64,000 nucleotides of DNA from Maritalea myrionectae DSM 19524 (GCF_000423365.1 NZ_AUHV01000003.1:434001-498000); one strand, 5' to 3'; positions 53,097 through 62,294 are shown, numbered from the stretch's first letter. The notes: generated by a model from the letters alone, not told the origin. Translations and numbers: made by a program.

Positions 53097-53681
53097 TTAC
53101 TTTTTCGCCAAACTCAGCTCACGAAAAAGGGTCAATGTGCCGGTCCAGATGATCTTTGCAGTCTCGTCAAATGGATTAGACCAGCTATGAGGAAGGCCAC
53201 CGCGATAATGCAAACTATCGCCCACGCCCAGCTCATAGCAGGCATCAGCAACCGTCTGTTCAATCCGGCCTTCCAGCATATAGATGATTTCTTCGCCCTC
53301 ATGTGACGCCACCTCTGACTGATAGCCAGGAGGGATCGTAAGGATCAGCGAAGACAATTCGTTGGCGGGATGCTCAACAGCCAGCTTTTCATAAACCACT
53401 GAAGAGTCGCCAATATGAAATTTCGGGCGCGTGCTTTTGCGTGTAATGGCATTGGTGGCTTTGGGCATCGAAACAAAGTGCTCAATCTCCAAACCCAACG
53501 CCAAAGCAATCTGGCCCAATGTGGCCAAACTCGGCACTGCATTCTCGCGCTCAACTTGACTAAGATAGCCAGCAGATACCCCGGCCCGCTCGCCCAATTG
53601 CGTCAAAGTCAGCTTCATTCTGCGACGTTGTTCGCGAATCAAGCCTCCAACTGCAAATGTTTGTGGTGCTGCGATATTCAA
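53097..53681 (-). CDS. XRE-family regulator with C-terminal cupin domain
   Basis: This 194-residue protein has an N-terminal helix-turn-helix ('REQRRRMKLTLTQLGERAGVSAGYLSQVERENAVPSLATLGQIALALGLEIEHFV', about 15-70) and a C-terminal cupin (about 110-185: 'PGYQSEVASHEGEEIIYMLEGRIEQTVADACYELGVGDSLHYRGGLPHSWSNP'). This is the PuuR-like type, in which the cupin binds an effector or metal. It sits between the binding-protein gene and the divergent permease genes and is therefore the likely local regulator of the transporter. Confidence 0.9.
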   Translation of the reverse strand: MNIAAPQTFAVGGLIREQRRRMKLTLTQLGERAGVSAGYLSQVERENAVPSLATLGQIALALGLEIEHFVSMPKATNAITRKSTRPKFHIGDSSVVYEKLAVEHPANELSSLILTIPPGYQSEVASHEGEEIIYMLEGRIEQTVADACYELGVGDSLHYRGGLPHSWSNPFDETAKIIWTGTLTLFRELSLAKK

Positions 53682-53824
53682 GCTCGGCCTCCCTTTCCCA
53701 AGCGCATTCCATTAATAAAGTTATATACTATCAAAATAATTTTTGTATAGATAAAAAATGTTTGATTTTGGACTTTCTTCTATGCAAGTTTAGAAAAATT
53801 CCGAAATCCTTGGGGGGTATATCC
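53682..53824. promoter_or_regulatory. Divergent regulatory region of the peptide-type ABC transporter
   Basis: These 143 bases hold an AT-rich core (53715-53760) with imperfect repeats of TATAC/GTATA around CAAAATAATTTTTG. It is the natural binding place for the XRE-cupin regulator and for promoters in both directions. No exact boxes are assigned. Confidence 0.4.
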
Positions 53825-54892
53825 GTGTCTCAAACCGACACAGTCGATATTTCAGCGCAAAGCTGGACCAACAATATCTGGCTCAAAAGATTTATGACGA
53901 TCGCACAATTCTTCTTTGTGCTGTTCCTCACCTTTTTGGGCCTTCTGGCGATCACCTTCTTTATTGGCCGCGTGATTCCAATTGATCCAGTGCTGGCCAT
54001 TGTGGGCGACCGCGCCACACAAGAGCTCTATGATGCCACACGTGAAGCCATGGGACTAGACCAACCTTTGGTGATCCAGTTCTTCACCTATGTTTTGGAC
54101 GTGTTTCGCGGCGATCTTGGCAACTCAGCTTCCACCGGACGCTTGGTGATTGAAGATTTGAAACGGGTTTTCCCCGCCACGTTGGAGATGGCCACCATCG
54201 GCATCATCATCGGCGTGGTTCTTGGTGTCCCCATGGGCGTTCTTTCTGCTGCGAACGAAGGCAAATGGGTTGACCAAATCTTCCGCGTGCTCGGCCTTGT
54301 AGGTTATTCCGTACCCGCCTTTTGGCTCGGCCTTGTGGGGCTGGCCTTGTTTTATGGCCATTTAGGCTGGGTCGCAGGTCCAGGCCGGATCGGTATTTTT
54401 TATGAAGGCATTGTCGAGCCAGTCACGGGCCTCATCCTTGTGGACAGTCTGCTCCAAGGTGAATGGGAGATCTTCTACGATGCCATCCACCATTTGGTAC
54501 TCCCCGCAGCGATCCTCGGCTTTTTCTCTCTGGCCTATATCGCACGGATGACCCGCTCTTTCATGCTGGACCAACTCAGCCAAGAGTTTGTCACCACTGC
54601 ACGGGTTAAAGGCGTGCCGGAATATAAAGTAATCTGGAAACATGCCTTCTTGCCCATTCGCGTGCCGCTCATCACCGTGATCGGCCTGTCCTATGCGGGC
54701 CTTTTGGAAGGCTCAGTGATGATTGAAACGGTCTTTTCATGGCCCGGCATCGGCAATTACCTCACCGTCGCCCTACTCAACGCCGATATGAATGCGGTTC
54801 TGGGCGCCACTTTGGTGATCGGTGCGGTCTTTATCTTTATCAACAAAATCTCGGATGTGCTTTATCGCGTCCTTGACCCCAGAAGTCGGTAA
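53825..54892 (+). CDS. ABC transporter permease, DppB/OppB type
   Basis: This permease of 355 residues has six hydrophobic segments. 'GRVIPIDPVLAIVGDRATQELYDATREAMGLDQPLVIQFFTYVLDVFRGDLGNS' is the standard periplasmic loop of DppB proteins. The EAA-type loop near the C-terminus is 'QEFVTTARVKGVPEYKVIWKHAFLPIRVPLITVIG'. The start is a GTG at 53825 because a GGGGGGT site lies just before it. The open frame further upstream would add a long leader across the regulatory region. It should pair with the DppC-like protein. Confidence 0.9.
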   Translation: MSQTDTVDISAQSWTNNIWLKRFMTIAQFFFVLFLTFLGLLAITFFIGRVIPIDPVLAIVGDRATQELYDATREAMGLDQPLVIQFFTYVLDVFRGDLGNSASTGRLVIEDLKRVFPATLEMATIGIIIGVVLGVPMGVLSAANEGKWVDQIFRVLGLVGYSVPAFWLGLVGLALFYGHLGWVAGPGRIGIFYEGIVEPVTGLILVDSLLQGEWEIFYDAIHHLVLPAAILGFFSLAYIARMTRSFMLDQLSQEFVTTARVKGVPEYKVIWKHAFLPIRVPLITVIGLSYAGLLEGSVMIETVFSWPGIGNYLTVALLNADMNAVLGATLVIGAVFIFINKISDVLYRVLDPRSR

Positions 54893-54906
54893 AAGGAGCC
54901 AATGAA

Positions 54907-55812
54907 ATGAGCAATATGACCGAATGGCTTTTATCCGACAGCCCCACCTCCAAAGGCCAAGCCTTTGCGGGGCGCACATGGCGCATGTGGTTGTCATTAC
55001 TTGGCAATCCGCTGGCCATCACAGGCTTGATTATCGTGGTGGTATTGGTGCTGATGGCCGCTTTCGCGCCCCTGATCGCCCCTTATTCACCCATTGGACA
55101 AGACCTTGAAAACCGCCTTTTGCCGCCAAGTTGGCAGCATTGGATGGGCACAGACGAACTGGGCCGCGATATCTTTTCGCGCGTGGTCTATGGCTCCCGC
55201 CTCACACTAATGATTGTGCTTTTGGTGGCCGCTATTTCCGCCCCGATTGGCCTGGTGATCGGTGCCATCTCCGGCTATTTCGGCGGTTGGGTCGACAAGG
55301 TGATGATGGGCATCACCGACATTTTCTTGTCCATGCCAAAGCTAATCATGGCGCTGGCCTTTGTGGCGGCGCTTGGGCCGGGCATTGAAAATGCGATTAT
55401 CGCCATTGCCATCACCGCATGGCCGGCCTATGCGCGGATTGCACGGGCGGAAACACTCACTTTCCGCAATGCCGAGTTTATCGACGCGATCAAATTGCAA
55501 GGTGCCTCGCCTGCCCGCATCATCATCAACCATGTGCTGCCCTTGTGCACATCTTCCATGATCGTGCGGGTCACGCTGGACATGGCGGGCATTATTTTGA
55601 CTGCGGCGGGCCTGGGCTTTTTGGGCCTTGGGGCGCAACCTCCATTGCCAGAATGGGGCGCCATGATTTCGCGTGGCCGTGCCTTTATTCTGGATCAATG
55701 GTGGGTGGCCACCATGCCCGGCTTCGCCATCATCGTTGTTTCGCTTGGTTTCTGCTTCTTGGGCGATGGCCTGCGCGACATTCTTGACCCCAAAAATGAG
55801 GGCAAATCATGA
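54907..55812 (+). CDS. ABC transporter permease, DppC/OppC type
   Basis: This second permease of 301 residues has six hydrophobic segments. Marks are 'WMGTDELGRDIFSRVVYGSRLTL' before the second segment and the EAA loop 'AEFIDAIKLQGASPARIIINHVLPLC' (here beginning N-A-E-F). It follows the DppB-like gene by 14 bases with AAAGGAG at the start and overlaps the next ATPase gene by four bases. Confidence 0.92.
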   Translation: MSNMTEWLLSDSPTSKGQAFAGRTWRMWLSLLGNPLAITGLIIVVVLVLMAAFAPLIAPYSPIGQDLENRLLPPSWQHWMGTDELGRDIFSRVVYGSRLTLMIVLLVAAISAPIGLVIGAISGYFGGWVDKVMMGITDIFLSMPKLIMALAFVAALGPGIENAIIAIAITAWPAYARIARAETLTFRNAEFIDAIKLQGASPARIIINHVLPLCTSSMIVRVTLDMAGIILTAAGLGFLGLGAQPPLPEWGAMISRGRAFILDQWWVATMPGFAIIVVSLGFCFLGDGLRDILDPKNEGKS

Positions 55813-56645
55813 GCCAGAAACTGCTTGAAGTTGAAGATTTGCGTGTCACCTTCCCCACCCACCAAGGGGATGTGGAGGTGGTCAAAGGCATCAGTTTTGA
55901 CCTGGGCCGCGAGCGTTTGGCGATTGTGGGCGAAAGTGGCTCCGGCAAATCCATGACCGGCCGCGCAATCCTCAAATTGATCCGTTCACCGGGGCGCGTT
56001 ACGGCCAAAAAGTTCGTCTTTGATGGCATCGATTTGAACAAACAGTCCGAACGCCAAATGCGTAAACTGCGCGGCGCCCGGATTTCCATGGTGATGCAGG
56101 ATCCTAAATTCTCGCTCAATCCAGTGTTGAGCATTGAGGATCAGATCGCCGAAGCCCTGCGCACGCACCAAACACTCACCCGCAAAGAACTGGATGAGAA
56201 AGTGCTGCACATGCTGGAGCAAGTGCGGATCAACGATCCTGCGCGGGTGGCCAAGCTCTATCCGCATGAAGTGTCTGGCGGCATGGGCCAACGCATCATG
56301 ATCGCCATGATGCTGATCCCAGAACCTGACTTGTTGATCGCAGACGAACCAACTTCGGCGCTCGATGTGTCGGTGCAGGCACAAGTATTGGATCTGATCG
56401 ACAATTTGATTCGAGAAAAAGGCATGGGCCTCATCCTGATCAGCCACGATTTGAACCTGGTCGCAAACTATGCAGATCGCGTGCTGGTGATGAATGCGGG
56501 CGAAATTGTCGAGCAGCGCGACGCCGCTGACCTGCAAAACGCGACGCATCCCTATACGCAAGGCCTGCTCAACGCCATGCCGCGCCTCGATGAAACACGC
56601 GACGAACTTCCCACCCTTGATCGAACCCAATGGGCTGCAACATGA
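55809..56645 (+). CDS. ABC transporter ATP-binding protein, DppD type
   Basis: This 278-residue ATPase has Walker A GESGSGKSMTG near residue 39, the signature V-S-G-G-M-G-Q-R and Walker B in 'PDLLIADEPTSALDVSVQAQVLDLI'. The C-terminal OppD/DppD-type 'ATHPYTQGLLNAMPRLDE' is present. The Walker A serine-methionine after the lysine is normal for this group. It acts with the next ATPase to power uptake. Confidence 0.92.
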   Translation: MSQKLLEVEDLRVTFPTHQGDVEVVKGISFDLGRERLAIVGESGSGKSMTGRAILKLIRSPGRVTAKKFVFDGIDLNKQSERQMRKLRGARISMVMQDPKFSLNPVLSIEDQIAEALRTHQTLTRKELDEKVLHMLEQVRINDPARVAKLYPHEVSGGMGQRIMIAMMLIPEPDLLIADEPTSALDVSVQAQVLDLIDNLIREKGMGLILISHDLNLVANYADRVLVMNAGEIVEQRDAADLQNATHPYTQGLLNAMPRLDETRDELPTLDRTQWAAT

Positions 56646-57385
56646 GTGCAATTGAACTGAACAATCTCAACATTGCCTATTCCTCCGTGCAAGTGGTGCA
56701 CGGCGCCAGCCTTACTGTTGAGGAAGGCGAAAGCTTCGCGCTTGTGGGCGAATCTGGCTCTGGTAAATCCACAATTCTGAAGGCCATTTGCGGGCTGAAT
56801 GATGAATGGACAGGCGAAATCAAACTCTACGGGGAAAAAGTAGACCCGCGCAAACGCGCCGACATTTCCCGCATTTCACAGATGGTGTTCCAAGACCCTT
56901 ACGGCTCTTTGCATCCCCGCAAAACAGTCGACACCACGCTGAGCGAGCCATTGACCATTCATGGCATCAAGGACAATGGCGACCGTGTGGTGGAAATGCT
57001 CAACGCCGTAGGGCTGGACCAGCGCTATCGCTTCCGCTTTCCACACCAAATGTCCGGCGGCCAGCGCCAACGCGTGGCCATTGCCCGGGCATTGATGCTC
57101 AAGCCTAAGCTGATGCTTTTGGATGAACCAACCTCCGCGCTCGACGTGTCGGTGCAAGCAGAGATTTTGAACCTGCTCAAACAATTGCGCAAAGATCAGA
57201 ATTTGACCTTCCTGCTCGTCACCCACGACCTGCCGGTCGTGTCGTTCCTGTGCGATCGTCTTGCGGTGATGAAAAAGGGGAAGATTGTGGAAATTGCGAC
57301 CCGCGATCAGTTGGCCAAGGGCACGTTTAACGAGCCCTATTCGCAAGAGCTTTATCAAGCCAGCAAACATGAACATGTGGCATAA
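56642..57385 (+). CDS. ABC transporter ATP-binding protein, DppF type
   Basis: This second ATPase of about 247 residues has Walker A GESGSGKST near residue 37, 'QMVFQDPYGSLHPRKTVDTTLSEPL' (a DppF mark), the signature M-S-G-G-Q-R-Q-R-V-A-I-A-R-A-L and Walker B in 'LMLLDEPTSALDVSVQAEIL'. It is the last gene of the operon. The ATG at 56642 overlaps the preceding stop; an ATG at 56630 is also open. A hairpin follows the stop. Confidence 0.9.
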   Translation: MSAIELNNLNIAYSSVQVVHGASLTVEEGESFALVGESGSGKSTILKAICGLNDEWTGEIKLYGEKVDPRKRADISRISQMVFQDPYGSLHPRKTVDTTLSEPLTIHGIKDNGDRVVEMLNAVGLDQRYRFRFPHQMSGGQRQRVAIARALMLKPKLMLLDEPTSALDVSVQAEILNLLKQLRKDQNLTFLLVTHDLPVVSFLCDRLAVMKKGKIVEIATRDQLAKGTFNEPYSQELYQASKHEHVA

Positions 57386-57408
57386 AAAAAGGCGGCTCTA
57401 AAGCCGCC
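57384..57408 (-). terminator. Shared terminator hairpin between dppF-like and chemoreceptor genes
   Basis: Stem GGCGGCT / AGCCGCC with a 4-base loop is followed on the minus strand by seven T, so it ends the chemoreceptor transcript. The same hairpin can act on the plus strand, where the tract is weaker. Confidence 0.8.
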
Positions 57409-57433
57409 ATTTCTGTTCCAAACTGAACTACAC

Positions 57434-59734
57434 TTAGAATTCTTGCCAATCAGGATCGATTTCCAAAGCGGCATTGCCGCTGCTGGCGTAAGCCGCAGAC
57501 CTGGGTGCCGAAGCCTCGGCAGCTTTGGCCGCTGGCTTTTCAACCCGAGCTGCTGGCGCATTGCCCGTCGCTTTGGTCATATTTTCATCCAACTTGAACA
57601 CCGCAACAATCCGGTCCAGCTCTTCCGCCTGACCTTCAGTTTGTTCAATCGCTGCGTTGGTTTGCTCCACCAGGGCCGCGTTATGCTGGGTGGTTTCATC
57701 CATATCCCGCACGGCTTGGTTGATCTCGCTGATCGAGCTGGCTTGCGCTTTGCTTTTATCTGCGATGGACACCATCAAATCATTATTTGATCGTGCCGCC
57801 TCAAGCATGGTTTCAAGGTTGGCCGCCGCATCCGCCACCAATTTTGACCCATCGCCCACTTCGGCAACAGATTGCTCAATAAGCTTCTTCACATCTGCCG
57901 AGGCATTGGCCGCACTTTGGGCCAAGCGCCGCACTTCCACGGCCACAACCGCAAAGCCTTTACCAGCTTCACCAGCCCGCGCCGCTTCCACCGAAGCGTT
58001 CAAGGCCAAGAGGTTGGTTTGGAACGCGATGTCATCGATCATACCAATGATTTTTGAAATCTCATTGGATGAGGTGGTGATCCGTTCCATGGCCATATTG
58101 GCCTGGCGCATCACTTCGCCACCTTCTTCAGCGGTTTGACGCACTTTCTCAGCATTGGTGCTGGCGTCAGATGCCTCTTGTGCATTTTCCAACACTGTGT
58201 TGGACAGTTGCTCCATTGCCGCTGATGTTTCTTCAATGGTTGCGGCCTGACGGGTGGTCCGATCCGAAAGATCATTTGCACCTGACAGGATTTCGCTTGT
58301 CGCCACTTTCAACTGCCGCGAGGTACTGCGCAAGCGACTGATCACGTCGGCTAGCTTGTCGCCCACCTCGTTGGTGTCGTTCTTGAGTTGCAAGAACGCA
58401 CCATGATAATCGCCTTGCACACGCTGGGTCAGGTCCGTATCAGCCAACGCGGCCAAAACACGGGCAACTTCACTAATGCCATTATCAACGGTCTCAACAA
58501 GACTGTTCACGCCATGGGCAAGATTGTTCAACTCCGCATCGGGGAACTCTTTATCCACCCGCATGGAGAAATCGCCAATCACCGCGGCGTCCACCACATC
58601 GCCAAAGGAGGCCCCCAATTCGCGCATCATCTCTGCGCGTTCGCGTATGCGTTTATCGGCAGCGATTTTTTCTTCCTCGGTCATCTCGGTTATTCGGCGT
58701 CCATTTTGTCGGAATACCTCAACCGCACGGGCCATATCGCCAATCTCGTCATCTCGATTGTCAAAGCCCACTTCGACATCATAGTCGCCATCCGCAATTT
58801 CTTGCATGCCTTGGGTCATTGATTTCAGCGGGCCTGTAATCACTTTTTGGAACACCAAGAAGATCACACCGACGGCCGCAAGCGCAGCAATAATCGTGGC
58901 GATAACCGCGTCGCGCCGGCTCTCATTAAGCGGCGCAAACACAACGCCTTTATCCACGACCACGCCCACATACCAATCAACAGCAGGTAGATCGCCAATC
59001 CTGTTAAACCCAATAAAGCTTGAGGTCCCCGCATCGTCGACATCTTGAATGCTGCCATCAAAGGCCAAGCTGCTGTTGCCAAATACATCGCCAACTGGCT
59101 GGCCAATATTGTCCGCATTCCCATGAATAATGATCTTGCCATCACCAGTCGCCAAAAACGCGTAAGTGCCCTTGTGGTTCACTTCTTCCAGCATTTCAGT
59201 GATGGATGTAATGGTGAAGTCACCACCGATCACGCCTTTAACCTTATTCCCGCTCATCACAGGGGTCGCCACAGTAACGGTGAGATTGCCAGTTGAGGCA
59301 TCTTGATAAGGTTCTGTAAGCGAAGTTGCCTGATTGCTGGCCACATCCTGATACCAGGGGCGCTGACGCGGATCATAGTCAGCCGGAAGATCCTGCGGTG
59401 GGTGAATCAAAAAATTACCCGTGGCGTCTTCGCCAAAATAGACGGCGTTAAAATTGTCTTCCAAAATCTTATATTTCAACTCAGCTGAGGCGTCTGCCTC
59501 TGCATCCAAGGATGCGATCTTTTCGCCCTGGAGTTCGATCAAAAGTGTCCGCTCCCCAAACCATGCTGAGACTCGGTCACTCATATTTTCGCCGATGGTC
59601 GCTATTTCTTCCCGCATGGTCGCCTCTGCTTGCGCACTGCGGTTAACATCAAGAAAAACTGCGAATGACACAAAACACACGACAACCACACCAACGGTTG
59701 CGAGCATTGCCTTTGTTGCAACACCTAATTTCAT
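57434..59734 (-). CDS. Methyl-accepting chemotaxis protein with dCache sensor
   Basis: This chemoreceptor has 766 residues. One membrane segment (about 8-30) and a second (about 283-305) enclose a periplasmic dCache-type sensor with 'DYDPRQRPWYQDV' and 'YQDASTGNLTVTVATPVMSG'. A HAMP domain follows ('KVITGPLKSMTQGMQEIADGDYDVEV'), then a second HAMP-like stretch and the signalling domain with 'IIGMIDDIAFQTNLLALNASVEAARAGEAGKGFAVVA'. The C-terminus D-W-Q-E-F fits the CheR-tether pentapeptide. The ATG at 59734 is chosen because the membrane segment starts right after it. No other chemotaxis genes are in the window. The ligand is unknown. Confidence 0.92.
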   Translation of the reverse strand: MKLGVATKAMLATVGVVVVCFVSFAVFLDVNRSAQAEATMREEIATIGENMSDRVSAWFGERTLLIELQGEKIASLDAEADASAELKYKILEDNFNAVYFGEDATGNFLIHPPQDLPADYDPRQRPWYQDVASNQATSLTEPYQDASTGNLTVTVATPVMSGNKVKGVIGGDFTITSITEMLEEVNHKGTYAFLATGDGKIIIHGNADNIGQPVGDVFGNSSLAFDGSIQDVDDAGTSSFIGFNRIGDLPAVDWYVGVVVDKGVVFAPLNESRRDAVIATIIAALAAVGVIFLVFQKVITGPLKSMTQGMQEIADGDYDVEVGFDNRDDEIGDMARAVEVFRQNGRRITEMTEEEKIAADKRIRERAEMMRELGASFGDVVDAAVIGDFSMRVDKEFPDAELNNLAHGVNSLVETVDNGISEVARVLAALADTDLTQRVQGDYHGAFLQLKNDTNEVGDKLADVISRLRSTSRQLKVATSEILSGANDLSDRTTRQAATIEETSAAMEQLSNTVLENAQEASDASTNAEKVRQTAEEGGEVMRQANMAMERITTSSNEISKIIGMIDDIAFQTNLLALNASVEAARAGEAGKGFAVVAVEVRRLAQSAANASADVKKLIEQSVAEVGDGSKLVADAAANLETMLEAARSNNDLMVSIADKSKAQASSISEINQAVRDMDETTQHNAALVEQTNAAIEQTEGQAEELDRIVAVFKLDENMTKATGNAPAARVEKPAAKAAEASAPRSAAYASSGNAALEIDPDWQEF

Positions 59735-60235
59735 GTTAGCTCTCTCCAATTCAAACCTAACCTTCTGCATCGCAGTGCACAAAGGCAATTGAATCGAGAT
59801 AGTTGCATACTTTCCTTAAGATAAGATTGCTCATCTTTTTGCTCACCTAACAAAAATCGCCCCTTACTTCCTCAAAATTTGAGCACTTCTACTTACCCAA
59901 AAACTTTCCCTTTGAGAAAATACGGCCATGAAAATCTAAAGCCGAATAATGGAGCTGAATACACAAAATATACATCTCAAAATGAAGCAAATCGCCGCCA
60001 TCCTGCCAAATTGGAAAATTTTTATTACGTACTATTCCAAACGAAATAATTTATTCATACAAAGATTTGGCACCGACAAGATAGGTCGCAAAACCGACAC
60101 AGGGAAAACCCCATAAACCCATATAAATTATTGAATATAATGACATTTTCGTGATCAATGAGGTGGATTGGTACAGCCAAACCCATTGACAAAAATTTTC
60201 TGATCATTTGGTATATCGTTGTAACAAACTATTAA
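59735..60235. other. 501-base gene-free region between chemoreceptor and LuxR genes
   Basis: This divergent, AT-rich stretch must contain promoters for both genes. I see a TTGACA at 60186-60191 but no -10 at a normal distance (TATATC starts 20 bases further). I find no tRNA, no hairpin terminator and no convincing lux-box palindrome. Confidence 0.5.
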
Positions 60236-60970
60236 ATGAGTGCTGTTGTGGCTTTGAAAAAGCTTTCACATTTGCAGAATACGCCGCTCGAAAAGTTTCA
60301 CTCAATTGATGAAGCCGAAACATGCCTCAATTATTGGGCAGACTGCTTCGAAGTTCGCCATATGGCCTATCTGGCCACAGATCTCGCCGAAAAAAATCCC
60401 AAAACTGCCTGCTTGGTCACGACCTACCCCAAAAAATGGGTGAAGAGATATTTAGAATGCGACTATGTGAGCATTGATCCAGTGATCAAATTAGCCAGAG
60501 AGCATACCCGGCCCTTTTATTGGTCAGAATGTGCGTCCGACGACGCTGACATAAAAGAGTTCTTCGATGACGCCAAAGCCCATGGTTTGGGGGAGCAAGG
60601 CCTCACCATACCGATCCACGGTGCCAAGGCCGATAAAGCCATGTTCTCCGTCGCTTCAGATCTGGGCGTTGACGAGTGGCAAGGATTTTGCGCCCAGCAT
60701 ATGGGAAACCTGATCCTATTCTCATTGCAATATCACATGGCGACAATCGACGTTCGGGGCGCCCTTTTAAATCGTCCCAAGCTGAAATACCGCGAAGTCG
60801 AGATTTTGTATTGGATCGCTGAAGGCAAAACTGCTTGGGAAACAAGTAGGATTCTTGATATTTCAGAAAAAACGGTGGAACACGGATTGAAGCAAATCCG
60901 TTCTAAGTTTAATGCCACCAACACGACGCACGCCGTTAGTCTCGCATTCCGTTTCGGGATTTTGCATTAA
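60236..60970 (+). CDS. LuxR/TraR-family regulator (autoinducer-binding domain plus HTH)
   Basis: This 244-residue regulator has an N-terminal autoinducer-binding domain and a C-terminal LuxR helix-turn-helix (about 180-240: 'KYREVEILYWIAEGKTAWETSRILDISEKTVEHGLKQIRSKF'). The six ligand-pocket positions conserved in LuxR/TraR proteins appear present: W68, Y72, D81, P82, W96 and a glycine at G117 or G122. E187, L191 and G197 fill the HTH positions. It therefore looks able to bind an acyl-homoserine lactone. No luxI-type synthase gene is in the window, so it is a solo within it. The lipid kinase gene follows on the same strand. Confidence 0.9.
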   Translation: MSAVVALKKLSHLQNTPLEKFHSIDEAETCLNYWADCFEVRHMAYLATDLAEKNPKTACLVTTYPKKWVKRYLECDYVSIDPVIKLAREHTRPFYWSECASDDADIKEFFDDAKAHGLGEQGLTIPIHGAKADKAMFSVASDLGVDEWQGFCAQHMGNLILFSLQYHMATIDVRGALLNRPKLKYREVEILYWIAEGKTAWETSRILDISEKTVEHGLKQIRSKFNATNTTHAVSLAFRFGILH

Positions 60971-61058
60971 CGCGCCCCATTGATCTAATTATGGAGCTGG
61001 CAGATAATTGCCGAATGCTCCACAATTCGGCGCTCTCCAACCTGAAAGCAAAGTACCC

Positions 61059-61982
61059 ATGCAAATTTGCGCGTTACTAAACAAAGATGGTGGCACCCTG
61101 AAAACCATCGACATTGAGGAGTTTGCTCAAAATATCAGGGAGAAGTTTGAAGCCGAAGGGCACAAGATCGACATTGAAATTGTTGCCGGCGACCAGTTAA
61201 TCGAGACGCTTGAGAGCATTGCGGAAAACAGCAAATGTGAAGTCTTGTTGGCAGGTGGTGGCGATGGCACCATTTCGGCCGCGGCGCAATATTGCTGGCA
61301 AAGCAACAAATCACTGGGCGTGATCCCTGCCGGCACCATGAATTTATTTGCCCGCTCGCTTGGCCTGCCGCTGAACCTTGAAGACGCGATCGATGCGCTG
61401 GCGACCGGCAAACAAGAAAAAGTCGACGTCGCCACTGCCAACGGTCAACTATTCTTGCACCAATTATCCGTCGGGCTGCATCCCAAAATCGTCAAGCTGC
61501 GCGACAAGCAGGAACATCAATCTCGGTTCCAAAAGATTTTCGGCAGCATCAAGGCAGCGCTGACCACATTCAGCACCCCGCTGCATTATACAATTGACCT
61601 CAGCCTGGACGGCCAAGAGCAGCAAGAAAAACTCAGCCTTATTACCGTTTCAAACAACAAATATGGCCGTGGTCATATGCCCTATGCAGATTTTCCACAG
61701 GCAGGTGAGCTGGGCGTTTACAGCGCCCGCCCCCTACCGACCCAAGCCAACCTAAAGCTGGCCTCTGACCTCCTATTGGGGACCTGGGATACAAACCCTG
61801 ATCTGCAAGAGCGCACCGCCCGCAACGTGTCGATACGTTTTGCCAACAGCAAAAAGACGCCCGACATCACGATTGATGGCGAACTGGTCTCCGGGGAAAA
61901 GCGCTATGACATCGAAATTCAACCCAAGGCGTTGCGCGTGCTAGCACCAACCGAGCCGGAAACAGCGCAAGACGAAAGCTAG
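61059..61982 (+). CDS. Diacylglycerol/lipid kinase family protein (YegS-like)
   Basis: This protein of about 307 residues has the DAGK catalytic domain with G-G-G-D-G-T near residue 70 ('EVLLAGGGDGTISAAAQYC') and 'LGVIPAGTMNLFARSLGLP'. The C-terminal half has 'ITVSNNKYGRGHMPYADFPQAGELGVYSARP'. It should phosphorylate a lipid head group with ATP at the inner membrane. The ATG at 61059 is preferred; a TTG at 61008 would add 17 residues that do not look conserved. Neither start has a strong site. It follows the LuxR gene by about 90 bases. Confidence 0.87.
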   Translation: MQICALLNKDGGTLKTIDIEEFAQNIREKFEAEGHKIDIEIVAGDQLIETLESIAENSKCEVLLAGGGDGTISAAAQYCWQSNKSLGVIPAGTMNLFARSLGLPLNLEDAIDALATGKQEKVDVATANGQLFLHQLSVGLHPKIVKLRDKQEHQSRFQKIFGSIKAALTTFSTPLHYTIDLSLDGQEQQEKLSLITVSNNKYGRGHMPYADFPQAGELGVYSARPLPTQANLKLASDLLLGTWDTNPDLQERTARNVSIRFANSKKTPDITIDGELVSGEKRYDIEIQPKALRVLAPTEPETAQDES

Positions 61983-62025
61983 GCAGAGCTTAAAGCCGCA
62001 GCAACTCGATCTAAAAGGTAATCAC

Positions 62026-62232
62026 ATGGCCCACATCAACAGATTTTTCATCACCTTCGGCTTCTTGCTGTTTGGACTCTTCTTGTGGGTGCGCCTTTCC
62101 GGCACATTTGGCGTGATCCTTTTTATCGTGTGCGGTTTGGTCGGCGCCATATTGGGCAACATTGTATTTCGCAAGCAGGCCTCGGACAAACAAGTCAAAG
62201 AAGATCTGCAAAACCGTCTCGACAACGACTAA
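62026..62232 (+). CDS. Small two-helix membrane protein
   Basis: This 68-residue protein has two hydrophobic segments ('FFITFGFLLFGLFLWVRLSG' and 'FGVILFIVCGLVGAILGNIVF') joined by a short turn, then a charged tail ('RKQASDKQVKEDLQNRLDND'). AAAAGGT lies before the ATG. I do not recognise a family. It lies 43 bases after the lipid kinase gene and may be part of the same unit. Confidence 0.75.
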   Translation: MAHINRFFITFGFLLFGLFLWVRLSGTFGVILFIVCGLVGAILGNIVFRKQASDKQVKEDLQNRLDND

Positions 62233-62258
62233 AAAAGCGCGGCCCCGAAGGACCGCGC
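62231..62258 (-). terminator. Terminator of the VOC-bicupin gene
   Basis: On the minus strand GCGCGG pairs with CCGCGC, followed by six T. It lies 36 bases past the stop of the 62295 gene and touches the end of the small membrane protein gene on the other strand. Confidence 0.8.
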
Positions 62259-62294
62259 CAACATGCTGCTGAAAGTTCGGCATGCGCTCAACTT

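Noticed and set aside
60186-60217. TTGACA followed by TATATC as a sigma-70 promoter for the LuxR gene
   Set aside because: The spacing is 20 bases, outside the normal range, so I did not call a promoter.
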